A stretch of DNA of 64,000 nt from DATATV01 sp035551355 (GCA_035551355.1 DASZNF010000011.1:18682-82681), one strand, 5' to 3'; shown: positions 8,050-19,128, counted from the first letter of the stretch. The notes: generated from the sequence alone by a model not told the origin. A program made the numbers and translations.

Positions 8050-8886
8050 TCAGACGGTGAGCGGTTTGTGCAGCACGATCCAGACCGCGGCCGACGCGCC
8101 AAGACCGATGATCAGCAGCACGATGCCGTTGGCCACCGGATGCCGGAACCAGGGGGTGGGCCGGTCCAACGCGGCCCGGCCGGGGCCGGTGAACAACAGG
8201 GCCAGCGCGGCCAGTCCGACGATCAGCTCCAGTTGGTAGCCGCCGGGGGCGAAGAAGCCCAGCTTCCACTTCATCAGCACCACGTTGGCCAGCACGCCCA
8301 GGATGCCCGCGGCGCCCAGCGAGGTGAACAGGCCCAGCACGAGCAGCGCGCCGCCGGCCAGTTCGGTCACGCCGGTGACCCAGGCCAGGATGGTGGTCTG
8401 GGAGTAGCCCGCGGCGGCCAGGAACTGGGCCAGGCCGTGGATGCCGGTGCCATGGAACAGGCCGAACACGTGCTGCAGGCCGTGTGCGATGGCCACGCCA
8501 CCGACGGCCAGCCGCAGGATCAGCAGGCCGAAGTCGGCCCCGCCGTGCCAGCGGGCCGGGGATCTGCCCTCCGCGTCGTCGAAGCCGGAGTCGAAACCGC
8601 CGGGCGGGAAGGCGCCCTCGTCGATTCCGTCCGGGTCGTACGCGCCGGACCCGCCGCGACCGCCGACCGAGGTGCCCGCGGGCAGCTTCTCGGTGGCGCC
8701 GCCCGGGTGGTAGACACCCTGGTCGTCGAATTCGTCGTCGAACGCCGAATCCTCGAACTGATGGGCGGGGTCCTGGCCGGAGGAGTTGTAGGTCGATCCC
8801 GAGCCGCCGGACGACTGCGAGGGGGTGAAGAAGAAGTCACCTTCCCCCTGGCCGGACGACCGCGGGCGATCGGAGTGCGTGCTCAC
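8050..8886 (-). CDS. DoxX-family membrane protein
   Basis: The 278-residue protein has a long polar, Gly/Asp/Ser-rich N-terminal extension (about 1-115) followed by four hydrophobic segments between about 118 and 275 with the DoxX pattern (RLAVGGVAIAHGLQH, GVTELAGGALLVLGL). In M. tuberculosis a DoxX protein works with SseA and SodA in a membrane oxidoreductase complex, and a DoxX-like gene lies near ilvB there too. No sodA or sseA is adjacent here, so partnership is unproven. The acidic extension is long for the family. Start GTG. Confidence 0.85.
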   Translation of the reverse strand: MSTHSDRPRSSGQGEGDFFFTPSQSSGGSGSTYNSSGQDPAHQFEDSAFDDEFDDQGVYHPGGATEKLPAGTSVGGRGGSGAYDPDGIDEGAFPPGGFDSGFDDAEGRSPARWHGGADFGLLILRLAVGGVAIAHGLQHVFGLFHGTGIHGLAQFLAAAGYSQTTILAWVTGVTELAGGALLVLGLFTSLGAAGILGVLANVVLMKWKLGFFAPGGYQLELIVGLAALALLFTGPGRAALDRPTPWFRHPVANGIVLLIIGLGASAAVWIVLHKPLTV

Positions 8887-8938
8887 GGCCCCGCACGGTA
8901 CGCGATTTCACCCGATAAGGGGACCCCGTGACGGAAAG

Positions 8939-9853
8939 TCAGTATTCGCCGCGGACCAGGTTCCGGGGCCTTTCCCCACGTGAGAAGCGGATGATCTCCT
9001 CCGCCGCGATCTTCCAGGCCCGGTCCTCGTGCCCGGTGCAGGTGCCGCCCTGGTGCGGGAAGAGGACCAGGCCCGGCATCCTCCACAGTGGATGATCCGG
9101 AGGAAGCGGTTCCGGGTCGGTGACGTCCAGAACCGCGCGCAGCCGTCCGGCGTCCAGTTCGGCCACCAGCGCGTCGGTGTCCACCACCGGCCCGCGCGCG
9201 GCGTTCACCAGCACCGCGTCGTCCGGCATCCGGGCCAGGAATTCCGCGTCGACGAGTTTGGTGGTGGCACTGGTCAGCGGCACCACGACGACCACGATGT
9301 GGTGATCGCCGAGTAGCTGCGGCAGTTCGTCCACGCCGTGCACGCCGTCCCGCTTGGTCCGGCCGACCATGGTGGTCGCGGTGTCGAACAGGTTCAGCCG
9401 GGTCGCGATGGCCTCGCCGATGTCGCCCGCGCCCACGATCAGCGCGCGTTTGCCCTGCAGGGTGTCGGTGCGGTGCTGATTCCACCGCGCGGCCCGCTGG
9501 TCGGCGGCGAACTGGCCGAACTCCCGGTAGACGCCGATAAGGCCGCCGACCACCAGTTCGGCGGTGCTCACGTTGTGCGCGCCGCGGCAGGTGGACAGCA
9601 GCATCCGCTCGGGCACCTGGCCGATCCACAGTTCCGCGCCCGCGGATAGCAGCTGCACGTACTCCAGCTCGGGCAGCTTCGGCACCAGCTCCAGTTCCCG
9701 GCCCTTGGACAGGAATCCGGGCACCAGCACGTTCGCTTCGTCGGCGCCCTCGGGCAGCGGTTCGTCCAGGGCGTAACGCAGCGGCCGGATGCCGTCCACA
9801 CCGGACAGCCGGTCCACGCCGTGTTCGTCGGGCACCAACACCGTGATGGTCAC
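8939..9853 (-). CDS. D-isomer-specific 2-hydroxyacid dehydrogenase family protein
   Basis: The 304-residue protein has the split catalytic domain and a central NAD(P)-binding Rossmann domain with GAGDIG (about 142-147). Catalytic positions can be seen: Arg in NAARGPVVD, Glu in DVTDPEPLP and His in FPHQGG, the order of the family. Members reduce 2-oxo acids such as phosphoglycerate-derived, glyoxylate or branched substrates; the substrate here cannot be told. The GTG start is eight bases from TATCGT (9867-9862, minus strand), so the transcript is probably leaderless. It is divergent from the hydrolase gene with about 60 bp between them. The codons for P-L-W-R carry one copy of the TCCACWGTGGA palindrome. 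Confidence 0.88.
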   Translation of the reverse strand: MTITVLVPDEHGVDRLSGVDGIRPLRYALDEPLPEGADEANVLVPGFLSKGRELELVPKLPELEYVQLLSAGAELWIGQVPERMLLSTCRGAHNVSTAELVVGGLIGVYREFGQFAADQRAARWNQHRTDTLQGKRALIVGAGDIGEAIATRLNLFDTATTMVGRTKRDGVHGVDELPQLLGDHHIVVVVVPLTSATTKLVDAEFLARMPDDAVLVNAARGPVVDTDALVAELDAGRLRAVLDVTDPEPLPPDHPLWRMPGLVLFPHQGGTCTGHEDRAWKIAAEEIIRFSRGERPRNLVRGEY

Positions 9854-9915
9854 GGATATGCACGATAGTCACCCGATCTCTTGTGCGATCCGGGAGCTGC
9901 GGCACACTTACCGGG

Positions 9916-10878
9916 GTGCGGGAACACCACATCCGGTCGGCCGACGGCACCCGGATCCTGGCTTGGCGAACCGTCACCGACGGTCCGGACGTCCTGCTGT
10001 GCCCGGGGCTGGGCACCATGCCGGAGGCGTGGCCGACGCTGTTCGGGCCGGACCCCGGCGTACGCGTGCACAGCTGGTACCACCGCGGCACCCTCGGCTC
10101 GGACCGGCCCTCGGACGAGACGCGGATCACACTCGACGACCACCTGGCCGACGCGCTGGCCGTGCTGGCCGACGCGGACATCGGACCTGTGGTGGTGATG
10201 GGCTGGTCGGCCGGGGTCGCGGTGGCCTGCGAACTGGCCCGCCGGTACCCCGATCTGGTGGCCGGGCTGCTGCTGGTCGCGGGCACCCCGGGCGACGTGT
10301 TCGGCGGCGTACTGGGCCTGCGGGACCTGCCGCCGAAGGTGCGTGCCGCGCTGACCGAGGCGCTGGCCCGCACCGGCGACCGGCTGGCCGACTCGGCCGG
10401 GCCGCTGGTCAACGCGGTGCTGCGGCGGCTGCCGGTGAACACGCTGACCGCGACCGCGGTGCGGCACTCCGGGCTGATGCGGCCCACCAGCGACACCGCC
10501 GACGTGGTGCGCGCGGGCCGGCGGTTCCAGCGACACGACTTCGGCTGGTACGCCAAGCTGGCGCTGGCCCTGGTGGTCGAGCCGCCCCGCCCGATCGTCG
10601 GCATCCACTGCCCGGTGACCCTGCTCATCGGCCGCCACGACCCGCTGGCCGGCAGCCGCCAGGCGATGGCCGGGCTGGCCGGGCTGCCGCAGACCCGGGT
10701 GCGCACGCTCCCGGCCAGCCATTTCCTGCCGCTGGAGCAGCCGGACGAGCTGGCCGAGGAGCTGGCGCGGCTGATCGAGCGGGCCGACGCGGTGCGCGCC
10801 GCGCAGTACTGGCGGGTGCCCCCGACCCCGGTAACCACCGGCTCTCACCAGACGCTCACGCCGTCCCACCTACCCTGA
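9916..10878 (+). CDS. Alpha/beta-hydrolase family protein
   Basis: This roughly 320-residue protein has the alpha/beta-hydrolase core: LLCPGLG after strand 3, the nucleophile elbow GWSAGV with Ser as nucleophile, the late acid in IGRHDPL and a histidine in PASHFLPLEQP. Substrate is unknown. I place the start at GTG 9916 because the upstream in-frame GTG at 9883 gives an uncharacteristic extension, and CACACT lies at -10 distance from 9916 with TTGTGC 16 bp before it. It ends five bases before the lipoprotein gene, so the two are probably co-transcribed. Confidence 0.8.
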   Translation: MREHHIRSADGTRILAWRTVTDGPDVLLCPGLGTMPEAWPTLFGPDPGVRVHSWYHRGTLGSDRPSDETRITLDDHLADALAVLADADIGPVVVMGWSAGVAVACELARRYPDLVAGLLLVAGTPGDVFGGVLGLRDLPPKVRAALTEALARTGDRLADSAGPLVNAVLRRLPVNTLTATAVRHSGLMRPTSDTADVVRAGRRFQRHDFGWYAKLALALVVEPPRPIVGIHCPVTLLIGRHDPLAGSRQAMAGLAGLPQTRVRTLPASHFLPLEQPDELAEELARLIERADAVRAAQYWRVPPTPVTTGSHQTLTPSHLP

Positions 10879-10883
10879 ATGCC

Positions 10884-12092
10884 GTGATCGCACGTTTCGC
10901 AGCCCGGCCGGTGCGCCTGCTGGCCATGCTCGCGCTGGCGGGCGTCGCGGTCACCGGATGCGCGAACTTCTCCGGCCAGGACGCCCAGGCCGCGCCGACC
11001 ACATGGAGCGCCGAGCCGACGCTGACCCCGGAGAACGCACCCGAGCCCTCCATGCCCGGCTCGGGCGGCAGCTCGCAGAACAACGGCGGCAACAGCGGCG
11101 GCTCGTCCACCGCGGTGCCGCCTCCGCAGGGCTGCACCGACTACAACCCGGCGGTGATCGCCACCTGCCTGGACACGGTCGACGCGGTGGCCGCGCTGCC
11201 CAGTTCGCCCACCGACCCGGTGGTGCTGGCCGCGGAGCGCTCGACCGGCCGGATTCTCAAGGTGCAGAAGGGAAAGCCGGCCACCGTGCTGGCCACGCTG
11301 AGTGTGGACACCACCGGCGGAGGCGGCCTGACCGGTCTGGCCCTGTCCCCCAGTTACACCTCCGACCAGCTGATCTTCGCCTACATCACCACCCCGACCG
11401 ACAACCGCGTGGTCCGCATCGCCCCCGGGGACACCCCCAAGCCGATCCTCACCGGCATTCCGCGCGGCGCCACCGACAACCGCGGCGTGCTGGCGCTGGA
11501 CCACACGGGCGCGCTCCTGGTCGCCACCGGCGACGCGGGCAACCCCGCCAACTCGGCCAACCCGGCCTCGTTGGCCGGCAAGGTGTTGCGCATCGACGTG
11601 GACGGCACACCCGCCCAGGGCGACCCCACCCCGAACTCCTCGGTCCTCGCCTCCGGGCTGGTCAATCCCGGTGGGCTGTGCAGCTCGCTGGACGGCACCA
11701 AGACCTGGGTCACCGACGACGCGGGCACCGCCGACCTGCTCTACCGGTTCCAGCTCAACCAGACGCAGACCCTGTCCCAGGCGGCCTGGAGCTGGCCGGA
11801 CAAGCCGGGAGTCGCCGGGTGCGCGGCGTTCTCCTCCTCGGTGCTGGTCAGCACCTCGACCGCGGGCAACGTGCAGTCCCTGGCGCTGAACTCGGACGGC
11901 TCGTTCTCCGGCACACCGCAGGTGGCGCTGGCCGGGAACCAGGGGTTCGGCCGACTGTCCGGAATGGACATCCTGAGCGACTCCAGCGCGTTGGCCGGGA
12001 CGGTGAACAAAGCCGGCGGCACGCCGGTGTCGAGTGACGACCGGGTGGTGCTGATCTCCGGCGCGAGCGCCCTGCCGCCGGGCCGCGACTAG
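10884..12092 (+). CDS. LppZ-like lipoprotein with glucose/sorbosone dehydrogenase-type propeller
   Basis: The 402-residue protein has a lipoprotein signal peptide with lipobox V-T-G-C (Cys26), a Ser/Gly/Pro linker, then repeated beta-propeller-like blades (VLAAERSTGRILKV, GLTGLALSP, RGVLALDHTGALLVATGD, NPGGLCSSLDG) typical of PQQ-dependent sugar dehydrogenase-like proteins. M. tuberculosis LppZ (Rv3006) has a comparable position and plan. Whether it binds PQQ or has enzyme activity is not shown. It should be anchored on the outer face of the membrane. Start GTG; five bases after the hydrolase gene. Confidence 0.85.
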   Translation: MIARFAARPVRLLAMLALAGVAVTGCANFSGQDAQAAPTTWSAEPTLTPENAPEPSMPGSGGSSQNNGGNSGGSSTAVPPPQGCTDYNPAVIATCLDTVDAVAALPSSPTDPVVLAAERSTGRILKVQKGKPATVLATLSVDTTGGGGLTGLALSPSYTSDQLIFAYITTPTDNRVVRIAPGDTPKPILTGIPRGATDNRGVLALDHTGALLVATGDAGNPANSANPASLAGKVLRIDVDGTPAQGDPTPNSSVLASGLVNPGGLCSSLDGTKTWVTDDAGTADLLYRFQLNQTQTLSQAAWSWPDKPGVAGCAAFSSSVLVSTSTAGNVQSLALNSDGSFSGTPQVALAGNQGFGRLSGMDILSDSSALAGTVNKAGGTPVSSDDRVVLISGASALPPGRD

Positions 12093-12149
12093 TGCGGGTC
12101 CGGCAATTCCGGGATTAACTTCTCCTGGCGGGCGCGCTGTCGACGCTGG

Positions 12150-13529
12150 TCACTCGGCTGGCAAACGCTTGCGCACCACCAGGTAACCGAGCAGCGCCAC
12201 GACCGCCAGCCCCAGCGCGATGGCCAGATCGCGGGGGCTTTGCTGGGCCAGCGCCAGCACCACGCCACCGATCGCGATCACCGGCGGCACCGGCCACAAC
12301 GGCATCCGGAAGGCCCGCCCGGCCGGGCGATCGGCGCGGCGGGTGCGGATCCGGCTGACCAGGGCGGACACCGCGACCAGAAGATAGATCGTCACGATCA
12401 CCACGCCGGTGAAGGTGATCAGCTCGTTCAGCGAACTGAACACACACAGCAAACCGTTGCCCACGAACAGGAACGCGAAGCCCAGCACCGGAACCTGGGT
12501 GCGCGGCGAGACATAACCGAAGAAGCGGCCGAGCGGTCCGGGGAGCATGCGGTCGCGCGCGGCGGCGTAGTAGATCCTTGCGTAGCCCAGGTTTCCGGCC
12601 AGGCCGGTGTCGAACATGGCGATCACGACCCCGACGATCAGGACGGTCGCGCCGGTGGGGCCGAGGACCTGGCGGGCGATGTCGGACAGGGGTGAGTCGG
12701 CGTTCATGGCCGCGCTCAGGTTCGGGATGGCCAGCGTGGCCGCGATGACGGCGAGGATCTCGATGACCACCGCGATTCCGGCCGACAGCACCACCGCGCG
12801 GGGCAGGGTGCGGCGAGTACCGCTGGTCTCCTCGGCGAAGTAGAGCGGCCAGTCGTAGCCGTTGAAGGCGAACAGGGCGGGCACCACGGCGCCTAACAGC
12901 CCGGCCACGCCGACCGGGCCGAGCGCGCCGCCCGCGCTCGCGATCCGGGGTGCGGTGAACGGGTGGCTGCCGGGGGCGCCGTGCGCGAACGCGACTCCGG
13001 TGAAGACCAGCACGACGGCCAGTTCGAGCACCAGCATCAGCGCCGCGATCCAGCTGGCCGGGGACACCTTGCCCACCGACAACGCGGTGACCAGCACCAT
13101 CATCAACAGTGCCAGCCAGCCCACGGTCAACCCGGTGGAGGCGATGGAGTTCAGGTAGGTGGCGGCCGCGGTGAGGATGGACGCGGTGACGACCAGGCCC
13201 AGCAACAGGAACAGCACGACGGTCGCGCCGCCGAACACCGGCCCCAGCGCCTTGCGGACGATCGTGTACGCGCCACCCGCCGACGGGAACAACCCGCCCA
13301 GCTCGGCGTAGCACAACGACATGGCCAGCGCGATCAGGCCGCCGATGACGAACGCCCAGACGATTCCGCTGCCCGCAAGGGAGAGACCGGAGCCGTAGAC
13401 CAGGAAGACCGAGGTGGTCGGCGAGATCGCGGACACCGCGATGGCCAGCACGTTCCACGGGCGCAACGCACCACCGGCCAGCCCGCGCCGGTTCGTCGTG
13501 GCTTCCGCGTCTCGCCGCACCTCGGTCAT
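12150..13529 (-). CDS. APC-superfamily amino acid permease
   Basis: The 459-residue protein has about 12 hydrophobic segments and the APC N-terminal pattern (AISPTTSVFLVYGSGL, GGLIALAMSLCYAELGGLFPSAGGAYT). It is probably a proton-coupled amino acid or polyamine transporter in the cytoplasmic membrane; the substrate cannot be told. The ATG has GGAG four bases upstream. The next gene upstream on the strand encodes an exported glutaminase-like protein ending 20 bp before this start, so release and uptake of an amino acid by one operon is plausible. Confidence 0.9.
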   Translation of the reverse strand: MTEVRRDAEATTNRRGLAGGALRPWNVLAIAVSAISPTTSVFLVYGSGLSLAGSGIVWAFVIGGLIALAMSLCYAELGGLFPSAGGAYTIVRKALGPVFGGATVVLFLLLGLVVTASILTAAATYLNSIASTGLTVGWLALLMMVLVTALSVGKVSPASWIAALMLVLELAVVLVFTGVAFAHGAPGSHPFTAPRIASAGGALGPVGVAGLLGAVVPALFAFNGYDWPLYFAEETSGTRRTLPRAVVLSAGIAVVIEILAVIAATLAIPNLSAAMNADSPLSDIARQVLGPTGATVLIVGVVIAMFDTGLAGNLGYARIYYAAARDRMLPGPLGRFFGYVSPRTQVPVLGFAFLFVGNGLLCVFSSLNELITFTGVVIVTIYLLVAVSALVSRIRTRRADRPAGRAFRMPLWPVPPVIAIGGVVLALAQQSPRDLAIALGLAVVALLGYLVVRKRLPAE

Positions 13530-13549
13530 CTGACTCCTTCGATCCGGAG

Positions 13550-15697
13550 TTACCGCTTCCGTTGCAGACTCAGCAGCGCGAAGATGCCGCCGATCACCGG
13601 CCGCGCCTGGAAACCGCTCTGCCGCCCGGAGATCGTGTCGTACCAGTCGCTGAACGGCACCCTCGATGTGGAGGTGTTAGCGAACTCGTAAACAGCGGAA
13701 ATGAGCGCGTCACGAATCTCCGGCCGGGTGTGCTGCCAGGCCGCGGTCCACATCTCCCAGTCGGTCTTGGTGTAGGAGTGTCGAAGATCCAGCGGCACGC
13801 CGAACTTGTTGCGGTGGGCCAGATACCAAGCCGATTCGTCGGCCGCCACCGTGTCGGGCACCAGCCCGAGCCCGAGCAGCTGGTCGGGATACCCGTTGTA
13901 CTTCAGGCTCCAGGTGCCCGGCTGGTCGTAGGCCAGTTTGAGGTTCTTGCCACCGGTGTCGGTGGCCTTGGTGACCCACTGACCGATGTAGTTCTTGGCG
14001 GTGGCCAGATAGCCGGCCGCGTCGGCCGAATTGCCGGCCGCGGTGGCGACCTGGCTCATCGCGCCGATGCCGATGATGCCCTTCAGGGCCAGGTTCACGC
14101 TGTGCGCGATGAACCCGGTGAAGTCGTCGGTCTGGTTCTGGTAGCCAGGATCCAGCGCGTTGGCCACCAGATAATCGGCCCACTGCTTGAGGATCGCGTA
14201 GTGCGCGGTGGCGAAAGCCTTGCTGGTGGCCGAGTCCTGCGTCGCCAGGTAGGCGGCGGACATGATCAGCATGTTGGCCGATTCCTCGACCGGCATGTCC
14301 TCCTCGTTGCCGTCGTTGTGCCCGGCGGCGTTCGGATAGGACGAGCCGAGGTCGTGTTCGGCGAACTGCTTGGGCCAGCCGCCGTGTTCGGCGTAGTCCA
14401 GCAGCGGGGCCAGCAGCAGGCCCAGCCGGGCCGGGTCCAGATACAGGAAGATCGGCGTGCCCGGATAGGTCACGTCGACCGTGGACACGTTGCCGTCGCT
14501 GGAGATCTCCTTCAGGAACGCCCACGGCTGACCGTTGCGCACCACCAGTTCGGTGCCCGCGTAGGCCTGCCGCACGGCCAGCGCGCACAGCGCCGCATAC
14601 TTCGGCCCGGCAGCAGCTGTCGCGGCCGCGGCGATCCGCGCGTCCAGCGCGGCGGCCCGGGCCTGGGCGGCGGCGAAGTCGTTGTGCAGGAAGGAAACCA
14701 TGTCGGTCCAGGCCGACCAGTGGGTGCTCCACAACGGCGCCAGCGGCGCGCCGAGGTAGCTCACCGCGGGGGTGCGCACGTGCCCGATGGAGATCACGAA
14801 CGGCGCGGTGCGGCCGGTGACCGTGCCCAGGTCGAGGTTGAGCCCCAGCACCGGCCAGCGGTCGCTGATCGCCCGCGGCTGGTCCGGATCGACCGTGCCG
14901 GCCAGGGTTCCGGTGTTGGCCGCGGCGGCGCGCACGATCTGGTCCTGGCCGATCTGCCAGGTCAGCCCGGCCCGCTGCGGCGTGCTCCACACCACGGTGC
15001 CCCAGGAGGCCATGTCGCCGCTCTCGGCCAGCACGCTGGGATCGGCGGGAGTGATGCTCAGGTTCTGCACCCCGGAATTGGTACCGGCCGCCCAGTTCAC
15101 CAGCGCCGAGGTGTCGCCGTGGGCCCACTCGCCGCTGATGTCGAAGTACACGCTCACCTTGTGCGCCTTGCCATCCAGGCTGCGCGCACTGGAGGACACG
15201 TAGGACAGCGGCATCGACTGGCGGCGCAGATCCCCCGGTTCGATCGGCGAGGTGAAGGTGACCACCAGCTCCACGCCACCGGCGTTCAGGGTGAAGATCG
15301 AGCGGGTCGCGGTGGTGGTCAGGTTGGTCTGGGTCAGGCCCAGCAGCGCGGGCGCGCTGTCCAGCGACGGGGTGCCCATGAGCACGTAGGGGGTGCCGTC
15401 GATGCGGGCGATGCCGGTCATCGCGGTGACGTGGCCGGTCCAGAAGGACGACCAGGTGCCGGCCAGGTTGTCCGCGGTCAGCCAGGCGTTGAGGTAGGGC
15501 GAGCGGACCGCCAACGGCGTGGCCGGCGGGCGGATCGGGGTGAACTCACCGTCCACATCGGACGAATTGGTGATGCCGCTCGGCGCCGGATCGGCCTCGG
15601 CCGGGCCGGCCAGCGCCGGCAGCGCGGCCAGGGAGAGTCCGGCGGCGGACGAGTAGCGGAGCAGGTTTCTTCGGGAGAGTCCGGACGAGTCGGACAT
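13550..15697 (-). CDS. Tat-exported glutaminase-family protein (DUF5127/DUF4965/DUF1793)
   Basis: This 715-residue protein begins with a twin-arginine signal (SRRNLLRYSSAAGLSLAAL). An N-terminal beta-rich domain is followed by an alpha/alpha-toroid-like domain containing NDGNEEDMPVEESANML, the signature of the fungal glutaminase A-like family. Fungal members are linked to glutamine hydrolysis outside the cell; bacterial members are mostly uncharacterised and a glycosidase-like role is possible. The ATG at 15697 has GGAGG five bases upstream. The permease gene follows 20 bp downstream, which supports a joint nutrient-scavenging unit. Confidence 0.82.
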   Translation of the reverse strand: MSDSSGLSRRNLLRYSSAAGLSLAALPALAGPAEADPAPSGITNSSDVDGEFTPIRPPATPLAVRSPYLNAWLTADNLAGTWSSFWTGHVTAMTGIARIDGTPYVLMGTPSLDSAPALLGLTQTNLTTTATRSIFTLNAGGVELVVTFTSPIEPGDLRRQSMPLSYVSSSARSLDGKAHKVSVYFDISGEWAHGDTSALVNWAAGTNSGVQNLSITPADPSVLAESGDMASWGTVVWSTPQRAGLTWQIGQDQIVRAAAANTGTLAGTVDPDQPRAISDRWPVLGLNLDLGTVTGRTAPFVISIGHVRTPAVSYLGAPLAPLWSTHWSAWTDMVSFLHNDFAAAQARAAALDARIAAAATAAAGPKYAALCALAVRQAYAGTELVVRNGQPWAFLKEISSDGNVSTVDVTYPGTPIFLYLDPARLGLLLAPLLDYAEHGGWPKQFAEHDLGSSYPNAAGHNDGNEEDMPVEESANMLIMSAAYLATQDSATSKAFATAHYAILKQWADYLVANALDPGYQNQTDDFTGFIAHSVNLALKGIIGIGAMSQVATAAGNSADAAGYLATAKNYIGQWVTKATDTGGKNLKLAYDQPGTWSLKYNGYPDQLLGLGLVPDTVAADESAWYLAHRNKFGVPLDLRHSYTKTDWEMWTAAWQHTRPEIRDALISAVYEFANTSTSRVPFSDWYDTISGRQSGFQARPVIGGIFALLSLQRKR

Positions 15698-15851
15698 GGG
15701 AACCTCCAGAGACATCGATGTCAATGGCGACCAGTAGCCGAGTCAACCCAGTGCGTCACAGACTGTCAATGGTTCACACAACACTGGACAGAAACGGACA
15801 ACGATTGACCCGACCGGCCTACCCCGGAACCGGACAGCTGCCCCGAAAACA

Positions 15852-15887
15852 CGTCGTGGGCGTCCCCGACCGGGGACGCCCACGACG
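15852..15887. terminator. Strong terminator after gatB
   Basis: A perfect 17-bp inverted repeat (15852-15868 with 15871-15887) with almost no spacer lies 13 bp beyond the gatB stop on the minus strand, ending the gatC-gatA-small protein-gatB unit. Confidence 0.87.
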
Positions 15888-15899
15888 ACGAACTTTGGC

Positions 15900-17402
15900 T
15901 CAGCCGCAGCGTTCCAGCACCAGCTCGCGGACCCGCTTGGCGTCCGCCTGGCCCTTGGTGGCCTTCATGACGTCGCCGACGATCTTGCCCGCCGCGGCCA
16001 CCTTGCCCGACTTGACCTTCTCCGCGATGTCCGGGTTGGCGGCCAGCGCCTGGTCCACCGCCGCGAGCAGCGCCGAGTCGTCGGACACCACGGCCAGGCC
16101 GCGCGCGTCCACCACCTCGTCCGGCTCGCCCTCGCCGGCCAGCACACCGTCCAGCACCTGGCGGGCCAGGCCCTTGGTCAGCTTGCCCTCCTCGGTCAGC
16201 GCGATCACCCGGGCCACCTGGGCCGGGGTGACGGGCAGCTCGACCAGCTCCACACCCCGGGTGTTGGCCTGCTGGGCCAGGTAGGCCACCCACAGCGAAC
16301 GCGCCTCGGCCGCGGGCGCACCGGCGTCCACAGTGGACGCGATCAGGTCCAGCGCCCCGGCGTTGACCAGGTCGCGCAGCTCCAGGTCGGAGAGGTTCCA
16401 CTCCTGCTGCACCCGCTTGCGCCGCTCCCAGGGCAGCTCGGGCAGCGTCTTGCGCAGCTGCTCGACCCATTCCCGGGACGGCGCGATCGGCACCAGGTCG
16501 GGCTCCGGGAAGTACCGGTAGTCCTCGGCCGTCTCCTTGGGCCGGCCGGGCCGGGTGGTCTGGCTGGCCTCCTCGTAGTGCCGGGTCTCCAGCCGGATGG
16601 TGCCGCCCTCGGCCAGGATCGCGCCCTGCCGGCACATCTCGTGCCGCACCGCGCGCTCCACGCTGCGCAGCGAGTTCACGTTCTTGGTCTCGGTGCGGGT
16701 GCCGAACTCACCAGCGCCCTTGGGCATCAGCGACACGTTCGCGTCACAGCGCAGCGAGCCCTGGTCCATCCGCACGTCGGACACGTCCAGCGAGCGCAGC
16801 AGATCGCGCAGCGCGGTCACGTAGGCCCGGGCCACCTCCGGCGCCCGCTCGCCCGCGCCCTCGATCGGCTTGGTGACGATCTCGATCAGCGGCACGCCGG
16901 CCCGGTTGTAGTCCAGCAGCGAGTGGTCGGCGCCGTGGATACGACCGGTCGCGCCGCCCACGTGCAGCGACTTACCGGTGTCCTCCTCCATGTGCGCACG
17001 CTCGATGTCCACCCGGAAGATCTCGCCGTCCGCCAGCGCCACGTCGAGGTAGCCGTTGAACGCGATCGGCTCGTCGTACTGGGAGGTCTGGAAGTTCTTC
17101 GGCATGTCCGGGTAGAAGTAGTTCTTCCGGGCGAACCGGCACCACTCGGCGATCTCGCAGTTGAGCGCGAGGCCGATGCGGATGGCCGACTCCACGCCGA
17201 TGGCGTTGACCGCCGGCAGCGCCCCGGGCAGCCCGAGACAGGTCGGGCACACCTGGGTGTTGGGCTCCGCCCCGAAGAAGGTGGCGCAGCCGCAGAACAT
17301 CTTGGTGCGGGTGGACAACTCGGTGTGCACCTCAAGCCCGAGCACCGGGTCGAACCTTTCGAGGACCTCCGAGTAGTCCATCAACTCCGCGACCGAGGTC
17401 AC
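15900..17402 (-). CDS. gatB: Asp/Glu-tRNA amidotransferase subunit B
   Basis: GatB is the tRNA-binding kinase-like subunit of the GatCAB transamidase, which converts Glu-tRNA(Gln) and Asp-tRNA(Asn) to their amide forms. The 500-residue protein shows the family start (LGLEVHTELSTRTKMFCGC), the zinc Cys pair in CPTCLG, and a C-terminal YqeY-type tail (VGDVMKATKGQADAKRVREL). The GTG start overlaps the stop of the 68-residue upstream gene (GTGA). One TCCACWGTGGA palindrome encodes S-T-V-D near codon 357. Confidence 0.96.
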   Translation of the reverse strand: MTSVAELMDYSEVLERFDPVLGLEVHTELSTRTKMFCGCATFFGAEPNTQVCPTCLGLPGALPAVNAIGVESAIRIGLALNCEIAEWCRFARKNYFYPDMPKNFQTSQYDEPIAFNGYLDVALADGEIFRVDIERAHMEEDTGKSLHVGGATGRIHGADHSLLDYNRAGVPLIEIVTKPIEGAGERAPEVARAYVTALRDLLRSLDVSDVRMDQGSLRCDANVSLMPKGAGEFGTRTETKNVNSLRSVERAVRHEMCRQGAILAEGGTIRLETRHYEEASQTTRPGRPKETAEDYRYFPEPDLVPIAPSREWVEQLRKTLPELPWERRKRVQQEWNLSDLELRDLVNAGALDLIASTVDAGAPAAEARSLWVAYLAQQANTRGVELVELPVTPAQVARVIALTEEGKLTKGLARQVLDGVLAGEGEPDEVVDARGLAVVSDDSALLAAVDQALAANPDIAEKVKSGKVAAAGKIVGDVMKATKGQADAKRVRELVLERCG

Positions 17403-17605
17403 TTGTCCTCCTCCTCGCCGCTGCGCAGTTCGCGCACCACCAGCGCGGCGCCGGTCAGCGCGGACAGGATGCTGGTCACCGCGTTGATCAGCGCCAGGTT
17501 GTCCTTCTTGCCCTTGGCGGTGCGCAGCTCGGACACCGCGCGAAAAATCCCGAACGCGATCCCAGCCAGCCCGATGACGCTGCGGACCTTCTTCGCCTGA
17601 CTCAT
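17399..17605 (-). CDS. Small hypothetical protein between gatA and gatB
   Basis: The 68-residue protein has a basic N-terminus, a hydrophobic stretch (about 10-22), a charged middle (RTAKGKKDN) and a second hydrophobic helix (about 38-58), ending in acidic residues. It may be peripheral or membrane-bound. The ATG has GGGAGG upstream, it starts 15 bp after gatA and its stop overlaps the gatB start by four bases, so it belongs to the gat operon. In M. tuberculosis, as I recall, pfkA occupies this position. I do not recognise a function. Confidence 0.75.
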   Translation of the reverse strand: MSQAKKVRSVIGLAGIAFGIFRAVSELRTAKGKKDNLALINAVTSILSALTGAALVVRELRSGEEEDK

Positions 17606-17619
17606 CCGAACCGTCCTCC

Positions 17620-19124
<1,505 letters not shown>

Positions 19125-19128
<4 letters not shown>

